Of a stretch of DNA of 64,000 nucleotides, positions 1 to 7,058 are shown in pieces. The position numbers and the translations under genes are program-made. The stretch's first letter is position 1, and each line of letters opens with the position of its first letter. This DNA comes from an uncultured Clostridium sp. (GTDB taxonomy: Bacteria > Bacillota > Clostridia > Lachnospirales > Lachnospiraceae): the NCBI GenBank assembly GCA_900541315.1, contig UQJF01000002.1:1-64000 (forward strand), written 5' to 3'. Under the pieces are notes generated by a model, which saw nothing but the letters and a program-made list of their open reading frames with translations, had not been told where the DNA came from and did no database searches.

Positions 1-122
1 CATGAGTAAGAAGCCATTTTTTGAAGAAAAATGAGCGGATTACGAATGTTTTTAGTATTACGGAAGTGCAAAGCACGTAGCAATTCGGTATCAGAGGGGG
101 GGAATACCTTTTGACTCCAACA
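1..122. repeat. Dispersed repeat R, copy 1 (cut by window edge)
   Basis: This stretch is nearly the same as 23996-24118; differences are scattered substitutions. Both copies contain a short reading frame starting MSKKPFFEEK that ends at an in-frame stop, after which the same frame continues with similar residues in both (ADY..., SAKHVAIRYQ). That suggests a decayed coding fragment or a non-coding element copied with it. The 5' part of copy 1 lies outside the window. Function unknown. Confidence 0.75.
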
Positions 123-142
123 TCTAATATGATACCAGTTCC

Positions 143-193
143 AAAAAAAGATGACTCAGGACAGTTTTCCACTTCCCGGGTCATCTTTTTTAT
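143..193. terminator. Bidirectional intrinsic terminator
   Basis: Arms AAAAAAGATGAC and GTCATCTTTTTT flank a GC-rich top and a short loop. The A-run on one side and T-run on the other allow termination in both directions. It separates the left edge from the mgtE promoter. Confidence 0.8.
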
Positions 194-316
194 TATCTGA
201 TCTATCATCTTTTCTACCTTTTAAATCGAATCTACCATGATCTTCTTCATTTTCTTCCTACAAACTTTTTTAAATAAAATTTACATATTTTTATCAATAG
301 ACAGGTACATTTTATA

Positions 317-345
317 TTGAAAATTTTAAAACCAGGCTATATAAT
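317..345 (+). promoter_or_regulatory. mgtE promoter (sigma-A type)
   Basis: A -35 box TTGAAA (317-322) and a consensus -10 box TATAAT (340-345) are separated by 17 bp. The predicted start near 352 leaves a leader of about 340 nt before mgtE, room for the attenuation elements described below. Confidence 0.75.
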
Positions 346-394
346 GTATAAAGAAGTTGTTAAGAAATACTTCTGGTCAATGAACCATTAATCT

Positions 395-493
395 TACGAA
401 AAAAGGCAGGTGAACAGAATGGACGGTTGCGATAGTCATGGGCGAAGTAGATGCACGGGATATAAAGGAAACAGCAGTCTGTTCTGTTTCGTA
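395..493 (+). promoter_or_regulatory. Structured leader of mgtE, candidate metal riboswitch
   Basis: The closing helix TACGAAA (395-401) pairs with TTTCGTA (487-493) and encloses a core with GGCAGG (405-410), GGGC, a GATGCAC stretch, GGGA and GGAAACAGCAG. It does not contain the hallmark GUUAGGUGAGGCU of the M-box magnesium riboswitch usual for mgtE. From memory, the purine-rich core with GGCAGG, GATGCAC and AACAG elements recalls the NiCo (czcD) riboswitch, but I could not score it. Its place between a good promoter and an intrinsic terminator supports a regulatory role; the ligand is inference. Confidence 0.5.
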
Positions 494-576
494 TAATTAT
501 CGTCTTTAGCAATAAACAGATCATAACAGAATTTCTTTTTCATTTCTTATCCCGTTTTACAACTCCCGTAATATAC

Positions 577-627
577 ATCGCAAAGCTGTAATAAGGAGGA
601 TCAGATGTATCGGTCCTGCGATTTTTT
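577..627 (+). terminator. Leader terminator (attenuator) of mgtE
   Basis: ATCGCA (577-582) pairs with TGCGAT (617-622), inner segments AGGA and TCCT can extend the stem, and a run of T follows at 622-627. It lies inside the leader, downstream of the structured core, and before the mgtE ribosome-binding site, as expected for metal-controlled transcription attenuation. Confidence 0.6.
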
Positions 628-690
628 GTTCTGCACATTTTTAGGCTGTGCAGGCTTTGTTGTGCAAAAAAGCGAATAAAGGAGACTGAA

Positions 691-2091
691 ATGGAAAACA
701 AAATTCAAGTTCAGGACCACAGCCAGGAGATTCTGTCTGTGATCCGAAGCAATGCCTCACCAGGCATTCTGAGAAACAAACTGGAAGATTACCATGAAAA
801 TGACCTTGCTGACATTTTCCCGGAACTGACATTAGCAGAGCGGCGCAAGATCTGCCGTATCCTTGATACAAATATGCTTTCTGACATTTTTGAGCATATC
901 GATCAGAAACAGGCTGCTGAATATCTGGATGAAATGGATATAAAAAAGGCTGCTTCTATCCTTTCTGCCATGGAAACAGACTCTGTTGTGGATGTATTAA
1001 AAATGACTCCCAAGGAAAAACGTGCCCTTCTTACAGAACTGCTGGATGATGACGCAAAAAAGGATATTGCTGTGATCGCTGCATTCGATGAAGATGAGAT
1101 CGGCAGCTGGATGACCACAAATTGTATTGTGATCCGTGAAAACCTTACTGTAAAGCAGGCCATGAGCAGTCTGGTAGAACAGGCCGCTAAAAATGACAAT
1201 ATTTCCACCATTTTTATGGTAACAGAAGATCAGACCTTTTATGGTGCAATGGATCTGAAAGATCTGATCATTGCCCGACAGGATTCCGCCTTAGAGGATC
1301 TGATCGTTACCTCTTATCCTTATGTATATGGTCACGAACTGATCGATGACTGTATTGAAAAACTGAAAGACTATTCTGAGGACTCTATCCCAGTCCTTAA
1401 TAATAACAATAAACTGCTTGGTGTTATCACTTCCCAGAGCATCGTAGACCTGGTAGATGATGAAATGGGTGAAGATTACGCAAAGTTCGCAGGTCTGACT
1501 GCTGAAGAAGATTTAAAAGAACCTTTAAAAGAAAGTTTAAAAAAACGTCTTCCATGGCTGTTAGTCCTGTTAGCTCTTGGTATGGTCGTTTCCTCTGTTG
1601 TAGGTCTTTTTGAACAGGTTGTAAGCCAGCTGACGCTGATCATGTGCTTCCAGTCCCTGATCTTAGACATGGCCGGAAACGTTGGTACCCAGTCTCTGGC
1701 TGTTACCATCCGCGTACTTATGGACGAATCTCTTACAGGCAAACAGAAACTGGAGCTGGTATGGAAGGAAATGCGTATTGCTTTCTCAAATGGTCTGATC
1801 CTTGGCATTCTTTCTTTTGCAGCCATTGGTTTATACATTGTGATCGCAAAGGGAAAACCTTTCGCATTTGCTTATGCTGTATCCGGCTGTATCGGAGCTG
1901 CACTGCTTTTGGCAATGGTAATCTCCGGTGCTGTAGGCACATGTATCCCGCTGTTCTTTAAGAAGATCAATGTTGACCCGGCAGTTGCTTCCGGTCCACT
2001 GATCACAACGGTAAACGACTTAGTAGCTGTTATTTCCTATTATGGACTGAGCTGGATCTTACTGATCAATATCATGCATCTGGCTGGTTAA
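691..2091 (+). CDS. mgtE: Magnesium transporter MgtE
   Basis: 466-residue channel-type transporter that brings Mg2+ (and Co2+ in some members) across the cytoplasmic membrane. The order is typical: an N-terminal MgtE_N helical domain (about residues 30-135), two CBS domains (about 140-260) that sense cytoplasmic Mg2+, and five membrane helices from about residue 285 to the end, including the conserved DMAGNVGTQS and PLITTVNDL motifs of the pore. The start has a GGAG 8 nt upstream. It stands alone between terminators and is preceded by a 340-nt structured leader with an attenuator. Full length. Confidence 0.95.
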   Translation: MENKIQVQDHSQEILSVIRSNASPGILRNKLEDYHENDLADIFPELTLAERRKICRILDTNMLSDIFEHIDQKQAAEYLDEMDIKKAASILSAMETDSVVDVLKMTPKEKRALLTELLDDDAKKDIAVIAAFDEDEIGSWMTTNCIVIRENLTVKQAMSSLVEQAAKNDNISTIFMVTEDQTFYGAMDLKDLIIARQDSALEDLIVTSYPYVYGHELIDDCIEKLKDYSEDSIPVLNNNNKLLGVITSQSIVDLVDDEMGEDYAKFAGLTAEEDLKEPLKESLKKRLPWLLVLLALGMVVSSVVGLFEQVVSQLTLIMCFQSLILDMAGNVGTQSLAVTIRVLMDESLTGKQKLELVWKEMRIAFSNGLILGILSFAAIGLYIVIAKGKPFAFAYAVSGCIGAALLLAMVISGAVGTCIPLFFKKINVDPAVASGPLITTVNDLVAVISYYGLSWILLINIMHLAG

Positions 2092-2134
2092 AACAGAAAA
2101 CAGGCAGGCATAACTTCTGCCCCCTGCAGTATAT

Positions 2135-2194
2135 AAAAAATACGCTTTCTCTTCTGTAATTCTCTCTGGAACCCGGAAAAGAAAGCGTATTTTT
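2135..2194. terminator. Bidirectional terminator between mgtE and alarmone synthetase
   Basis: AAAAATACGCTTTCT (2136-2150) pairs perfectly with AGAAAGCGTATTTTT (2180-2194) around a 29-nt loop. A and T runs on both sides serve the two convergent genes. The right arm reaches the stop codon of the leftward gene. Confidence 0.9.
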
Positions 2195-3002
2195 ATTTTT
2201 CATCTTCTGCCGAATGATGTGTCAGTAATCCCTGTTCTTCTCTCACACTTCGCATCCTGCGAAAATAGGAACTCATCTCATCAGCCATACCGGAAAGGCG
2301 GTTTAACAAGGTGGAAAAATCCTTTAACATTTCATCATCTTTATAATATGGATAGACAATGTCATGGTCGATCTCACTCCAGCCTTCCTCAAACAGCGTT
2401 CTTCCCTGGATCTCTACATAATATCCTTTGTATTTGATAATATAGTGGAGAGAACGGTAGATTCCGTCTGATTTAATGTCGATCAGCTTTTCATCATAAA
2501 TCCGGGTATCACCATTTCTCCGGTACACCTTTGGACGCTCTGCAATATAGCAATGGGATGGATCTTCGTCAAAATCCTGTCCTCTGTCCTTTACATAAAT
2601 GTCTGGGTCATTTTCAAATACAGTGGTAATATATTTGTGGAAATAGATCCAATCTTCCCGGTAAAGGAAAAATACACGGATACCGATCAGGTCGGTCATG
2701 TATTTATAATAATTATTCCTGTTAAGATCTTTGAATTTCTCCGGATCTTCTTTCCGTTTTCGTATGATCTTCTCCAAAAGATGTCCCGGATTTTTGGTAC
2801 GGTATCGGTAGGAATGAATTCCCGCCCGCTCAATATCATAGAGATAATCATTGACAAAGTCTTTGCCGATCTCCCGGAGTTTTTCTTCTTTTGACAGATA
2901 ATCATCATAGATCGCTGCCAGCTCTTCCCAAGAAATGTCAGCTGCCTTAAAATCATCTTCGTCAATGTTATAGGCTTTTAAGAACGCAGTTTTATCCACC
3001 AT
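2193..3002 (-). CDS. RelA/SpoT-domain GTP pyrophosphokinase
   Basis: 269-residue protein with a stand-alone (p)ppGpp-synthetase fold: DLIGIRVFF after a basic segment, YRSLHYIIKY for GTP binding and VEIQGRTLFEEGWSEIDHD, which matches the E-x-Q...W-x-E-x-D/E-H core of synthetases. No hydrolase HD domain, TGS or ACT domain is present. The expected reaction is pyrophosphate transfer from ATP to GTP or GDP. It is longer and divergent from the RelQ-type protein at 18179, so it may be a different small-alarmone-synthetase class. Its leader carries repeat B1. Start ATG preceded by AAGGGGGAAGGC. Confidence 0.85.
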   Translation of the reverse strand: MVDKTAFLKAYNIDEDDFKAADISWEELAAIYDDYLSKEEKLREIGKDFVNDYLYDIERAGIHSYRYRTKNPGHLLEKIIRKRKEDPEKFKDLNRNNYYKYMTDLIGIRVFFLYREDWIYFHKYITTVFENDPDIYVKDRGQDFDEDPSHCYIAERPKVYRRNGDTRIYDEKLIDIKSDGIYRSLHYIIKYKGYYVEIQGRTLFEEGWSEIDHDIVYPYYKDDEMLKDFSTLLNRLSGMADEMSSYFRRMRSVREEQGLLTHHSAEDEK

Positions 3003-3025
3003 CTGCCTTCCCCCTTTTCTTTTTT

Positions 3026-3094
3026 ATGTTCTCTCGGAATTTTTCTGTACCTGATTTTGCGAGAAGATTTTTTGTCAGTTGTACCCCAATTTTG
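3026..3094 (-). repeat. Repeat B, copy B1 (5'-UTR element)
   Basis: Read in the direction of the leftward gene, it holds CTTCTCGCAAAATC, GTACAGAAA and TTCCGAGAGAACAT, closely matching the right arm of B6 (38461-38520) over about 65 bp. It ends about 24 nt before the start at 3002, just 5' of the ribosome-binding site. See the B-family finding. Confidence 0.75.
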
Positions 3095-3114
3095 TTTTTT
3101 CCTGCTTTTTTCCG

Positions 3115-3229
3115 ACTCGCAAACTCGCGCTGACGCGCTTTACCGCCTGCTGACGCAGGCTGTTTGCTCGTGGAGTGCTTGGAAAAAACAAATGCCGCCT
3201 TCGGCGTCGCTTGTTTTTTCCTGCGCTAC
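3115..3229. repeat. Repeat A, copy A1 (three-way junction plus terminator hairpin)
   Basis: Outer stem GCAAAC (3119-3124) with GTTTGC (3162-3167) encloses two hairpins, GCGC-tgac-GCGC and GCCTGC-tgac-GCAGGC. Beside it lies GGAAAAAACAA (3181-3191) paired with TTGTTTTTTCC (3211-3221), a bidirectional terminator for the ABC exporter genes. The same arrangement recurs at 19783 and, without the terminator part, at 28991. Confidence 0.8.
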
Positions 3230-5133
3230 TCCAGTTCGAAAGCTCCTGTATATAGCTGATAGTATTTTCCTTTTTCTTCAATCAGCTTATCATGGCTTCC
3301 GCGCTCGATGATGTGGCCCTGCTCCAGCACCATGATCACATCGGAGTTACGCACTGTGGATAGTCTATGTGCAATAACAAATACAGTACGTCCCTGCATC
3401 AGGGCATCCATTCCCCGCTGTACGATGGCTTCTGTACGTGTATCAATAGATGATGTTGCCTCGTCTAAGATCATAACCGGCGGATCTGCAGCGGCTGCTC
3501 TGGCAATAGAGATCAGCTGTCTCTGTCCCTGGGATAAATTCTCACCATTTCCGGTAATAACAGTCTCATAGCCTTCCGGCAGACGGGTGATAAAGTCATG
3601 GGCACCTGCCAGTTTTGCTGCTCCTATGCACTCGTCATCTGTTGCATCCGGGTTACTGTAGCGGATATTTTCCATTACAGTGCCGGTAAACAGGTTGGTA
3701 TCCTGTAAAACAATACCCAAAGAATGGCGCAGATCCGACTTTTTGATCTTCCTGATATTGATGCCATCATAACGGATGGTTCCATCAGAAATATCATAAA
3801 AACGATTGATCAGATTGGTAATGGTAGTCTTTCCGGCACCAGTCGCACCTACAAAAGCTACCTTCTGGCCAGGTTCTGCATACAGTGTAATATTATGAAG
3901 AACTGTCTTACCAGGATCATAACCAAAATCTACATTTTCAAAACGCACATCACCTGTCAGCCTGGTATAAGTAACCGTTCCATCACTGTGGGGATGTTTC
4001 CATGCCCAGACACCGGTACGTTCTTTGTGCTCTGAAAGAGTTCCGTCAGAATTTTCCACTGCATTTACAAGTGTTACATATCCTTCATCTTCCTCCGGCT
4101 TTTCATCTAACAGGCTGAAAATACGTTCCGCACCTGCCATACCCATGACAACGGCATTGATCTGCTGGGAAACCTGGTTGATGTTTCCTGCAAACTGCTT
4201 GGTCATGTTTAAGAACGGCACTACGATACTAATAGAAAATGGTAACCGGGAAATGCTTAAATTAGGCACTTTAAACATCAGGAATAAGCTTCCTGCAAGG
4301 GCTACTGCCACATACAGCAGGTTACCAATATTGTTTAAGATCGGTCCCAGGGTATTTGCGTATTTATTAGCCGTTTCAGACACATGGAACAGCTCATCAT
4401 TAATAGCATCAAAAGTCTTTTCGCTTTCTTCTTCATGGCAGAACACCTTAATGACCTTCTGGCCATTCATCATCTCTTCCACAAAACCTTCTGTCCTACC
4501 AATAGCTTTTTGCTGCTGGATAAAGAATTTTGCAGAGCTTCCCCCTACTTTCTTTATAATATTCAGCATGAGTACAACACCTGCAACTACCACCAGCGCC
4601 ATCCAGATACTGTAGTAAAGCATGACGCAGAATACTGTCGTTACCATAACAGCAGAATTTAAAAACTGCGGAATACTCTGGGAGATCAGCTGACGCAGCG
4701 TGTCAATATCATTGGTATAGTAACTCATAATATCCCCATGATTATGAGTGTCAAAATATTTTACAGGAAAATCCTGCATACTATTGAACATTTTTTCACG
4801 CAGCTTCTTTAAAGTTCCCTGGGTGATCTCAGCCATTTTCCGGTTATAGAAGATAGAAGCCGCCAGCGCCAGACCATAAAGTGTAAGAAGGATACCTGTA
4901 TAACGCAGTATCTCATCCTTACAGCCATTCCACTCACCGGACTGCCAGTTCTGTTCTACCACAGCAATAACCTTCTGCATAAAAACTGCCGGAATAGAAC
5001 CTACAATAGCATTAAATAAAATACCTATGAGTACCAGAGGCAACAGCACCGGGAAAAATCCGAAAATGGTGCGGATCAGGCGCAAAAACGTCTTTTTTCC
5101 AGCCTTTGCCATGGCTTTTCCATTATTCTTCAT
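3226..5133 (-). CDS. ABC exporter, ATP-binding/permease subunit (canonical half)
   Basis: About 635 residues: six membrane helices in the first 340 residues, then a nucleotide-binding domain with Walker A GATGAGKTT, signature NLSQGQRQL, Walker B VMILDEATSS with the catalytic Glu, and the H-loop IAHRLSTV. It exports an unknown compound, probably a drug or lipid-like molecule. An acidic insertion sits between the two domains. The start at 5133 follows AAAGGAGGC; an ATG 30 nt upstream lacks such a site. It overlaps the partner gene by 11 nt, so the two are translated together and probably form a heterodimer. Confidence 0.9.
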   Translation of the reverse strand: MKNNGKAMAKAGKKTFLRLIRTIFGFFPVLLPLVLIGILFNAIVGSIPAVFMQKVIAVVEQNWQSGEWNGCKDEILRYTGILLTLYGLALAASIFYNRKMAEITQGTLKKLREKMFNSMQDFPVKYFDTHNHGDIMSYYTNDIDTLRQLISQSIPQFLNSAVMVTTVFCVMLYYSIWMALVVVAGVVLMLNIIKKVGGSSAKFFIQQQKAIGRTEGFVEEMMNGQKVIKVFCHEEESEKTFDAINDELFHVSETANKYANTLGPILNNIGNLLYVAVALAGSLFLMFKVPNLSISRLPFSISIVVPFLNMTKQFAGNINQVSQQINAVVMGMAGAERIFSLLDEKPEEDEGYVTLVNAVENSDGTLSEHKERTGVWAWKHPHSDGTVTYTRLTGDVRFENVDFGYDPGKTVLHNITLYAEPGQKVAFVGATGAGKTTITNLINRFYDISDGTIRYDGINIRKIKKSDLRHSLGIVLQDTNLFTGTVMENIRYSNPDATDDECIGAAKLAGAHDFITRLPEGYETVITGNGENLSQGQRQLISIARAAAADPPVMILDEATSSIDTRTEAIVQRGMDALMQGRTVFVIAHRLSTVRNSDVIMVLEQGHIIERGSHDKLIEEKGKYYQLYTGAFELE

Positions 5134-6868
5134 CCTGACCGCCTCCTTTGTTCTGTGATTCATATACTTCCCTGTAGATCGGGCTGGTTTTCATCAGCTC
5201 TTCGTGATTTCCAACTGCCTGGATCTTTCCGCCATCCATTACAATAATATGATCAGCTTCCTGAACAGATGAAATACGCTGTGCGATAATGATCTTTGTA
5301 GTTTCAGGGATAAATTCCTTAAATCCGCTCCGGATCATTGCATCTGTCTTTGTATCTACTGCACTGGTAGAATCATCTAAGATCAGGATCTTTGGCTTTT
5401 TAAGAAGTGCTCTTGCAATACAAAGTCTCTGCTTCTGGCCACCTGAAACATTAGCACCGCCCTGTTCAATGTAGGACTTGTACTTATCCGGGAAACGGAG
5501 AACAAATTCATCTGCCTGAGCCAGCTTGCAGGCATGGGCCATTTCCTCTGGAGTGGCATTTTTATCACCCCAGCGCAGGTTTTCTTCAATAGTACCTGAA
5601 AACAGGATATTCTTCTGTAAAACAACAGCAACCTGGTTTCGCAGTGTCTTAAGGTCATATTCCCTTACATCTCTTCCCCCCACCTTTACCACACCTTCTG
5701 TGGTATCATACAGACGGGAGATCAGCTGGATCAAAGTAGACTTTGAAGAACCGGTTCCACCAATAATACCAATAGTCTCACCGGAATTAATATGAAGGTT
5801 AATGTTCTCCAGAGCGTTTCTCTCTGCCTTTTTAGAATATTTAAAGCTTACATTTTCAAAATCAACAGAACCGTCCTTTACCTCGTAAACCGGATTTTCC
5901 GGATTTACCAGACTGCTCTTTTCTTCCAGAACTTCTACAATTCGCTTTGCAGACTCAGAAGCCAGTGTGATCATAACAAAGACCATGGACAGCATCATAA
6001 GACTGCTTAAGATCTGGAAACTATAGGTTAAAAGAGCGGAAAACTGTCCTACATCCAAATCCAGTCCCCGGCTGGTGATGATCGTATAAGAACCAAAGGA
6101 CAGCACAAAAATCGTAACTGTATACAGGCAGAACTGCATCAGTGGATTGTTAAATGCAAGGATCTTTTCTGCACGGGTAAAATCACCGCATACATCTTCT
6201 GCTGCACGGTCAAACTTCTCTTTTTCATACTCCTCCCGCACATAAGATTTCACAACACGGATGCCCTTAATGTTTTCCTGAACAGAGTTATTTAAAGCAT
6301 CATATTTGTTAAATACAGCGCGGAACAGCGGCATGACCAGGCGGATAATGGAAAAAAGACCAATTCCCAGTATGGGCACTACAATGATAAAAATACATGC
6401 CATTCTGCCGCCCATGATAAATGCCATGACAAAGGCAAAAACAAGCATTAATGGGGCACGTATGGCAATACGGACGATCATCATATAAGCCATCTGTACA
6501 TTAGTCACATCTGTAGTCAGACGTGTAACTAAAGATGAAGATGAAAAACGGTCAATGTTTTCAAAAGAAAAATCCTGGATCTTGTAAAACAGGTCTTTTC
6601 TCACGTTCTTTGCAAACCCGCAGGAAGCAGTGGCACAGGCATTACCTGCAGTAATACCGAATATAAGAGAAAGCGTAGCCATAATGACCAGTACCAGACC
6701 ATACATGGCGATTTCCCTAAAACCGGCACCTGCCTTCATCTGGTTCACCAGCCGTGCAATGACAAATGGAATAATACACTCCATCACCACTTCCAGTGAT
6801 ACCATCAAAGGGGCTTTCAGGGATGCCTGCTTATACTCACGGATGCATTTTGATAAAACTTTCAGCAT
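5123..6868 (-). CDS. ABC exporter, ATP-binding/permease subunit (degenerate half)
   Basis: About 581 residues with six membrane helices and a nucleotide-binding domain: Walker A GGTGSSKST, signature VSGGQKQRL, Walker B ILILDDSTSA. The residue after the Walker B Asp is Asp, not the catalytic Glu, which is typical of one half of heterodimeric type IV exporters (BmrCD/TM287-288 class). The start at 6868 has AGGAG upstream. The longer frame opening at 7000 can be excluded, because that codon lies in the -10 box of the predicted promoter. First gene of a two-gene operon. Confidence 0.9.
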   Translation of the reverse strand: MLKVLSKCIREYKQASLKAPLMVSLEVVMECIIPFVIARLVNQMKAGAGFREIAMYGLVLVIMATLSLIFGITAGNACATASCGFAKNVRKDLFYKIQDFSFENIDRFSSSSLVTRLTTDVTNVQMAYMMIVRIAIRAPLMLVFAFVMAFIMGGRMACIFIIVVPILGIGLFSIIRLVMPLFRAVFNKYDALNNSVQENIKGIRVVKSYVREEYEKEKFDRAAEDVCGDFTRAEKILAFNNPLMQFCLYTVTIFVLSFGSYTIITSRGLDLDVGQFSALLTYSFQILSSLMMLSMVFVMITLASESAKRIVEVLEEKSSLVNPENPVYEVKDGSVDFENVSFKYSKKAERNALENINLHINSGETIGIIGGTGSSKSTLIQLISRLYDTTEGVVKVGGRDVREYDLKTLRNQVAVVLQKNILFSGTIEENLRWGDKNATPEEMAHACKLAQADEFVLRFPDKYKSYIEQGGANVSGGQKQRLCIARALLKKPKILILDDSTSAVDTKTDAMIRSGFKEFIPETTKIIIAQRISSVQEADHIIVMDGGKIQAVGNHEELMKTSPIYREVYESQNKGGGQDEE

Positions 6869-6917
6869 AATAGGTAAAATACTCCTTTCTGTAAACATGC
6901 ATGCCAACAATAAGAAC

Positions 6918-6942
6918 AGGACGTCCGCAACGCGAACGTCCT
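6918..6942 (-). promoter_or_regulatory. Leader hairpin of ABC exporter operon
   Basis: AGGACGT (6918-6924) pairs with ACGTCCT (6936-6942) around a GC-rich top, within the 5' UTR between the operator-like palindrome and the start codon. No T-run follows, so it is not a simple terminator. It may stabilise the message or take part in regulation. Confidence 0.5.
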
Positions 6943-6951
6943 GAATGCGTT

Positions 6952-6971
6952 TTTCAGTACATATACTGAAA
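6952..6971. promoter_or_regulatory. Operator-like palindrome of the ABC exporter
   Basis: TTTCAGTA-CATA-TACTGAAA is a perfect 20-bp inverted repeat placed about 25 bp downstream of the -10 box, where a TetR- or MarR-type repressor would block transcription. No regulator gene is adjacent, so the binding protein is unknown. Confidence 0.6.
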
Positions 6972-6995
6972 CATGTGCATTTTAGGCTACTCTTA

Positions 6996-7025
6996 ATCAT
7001 ACCCTAAATCTACTGTTCTTTACAA
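6996..7025 (-). promoter_or_regulatory. ABC exporter promoter
   Basis: On the minus strand a -35 TTGTAA (7020-7025) and -10 TATGAT (6996-7001) are 18 bp apart. The predicted transcript starts near 6989, leaving a leader of about 120 nt with the palindrome and hairpin described above. Confidence 0.65.
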
Positions 7026-7058
7026 GAGTAAAATAATGAACTTTTTGTGAAAAAAAAG

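Noticed and set aside
395-493. M-box magnesium riboswitch
   Set aside because: The expected UUAGGUGAGGCU and the long multi-helix core were looked for and not found.
641-871. Leftward 76-codon frame at the mgtE start
   Set aside because: It lies antisense to the mgtE leader and coding start; codon use is that of the mgtE shadow.
3115-3229. CRISPR array from repeated short palindromes
   Set aside because: The repeats are of different types, are not regularly spaced and have no spacers or cas genes.
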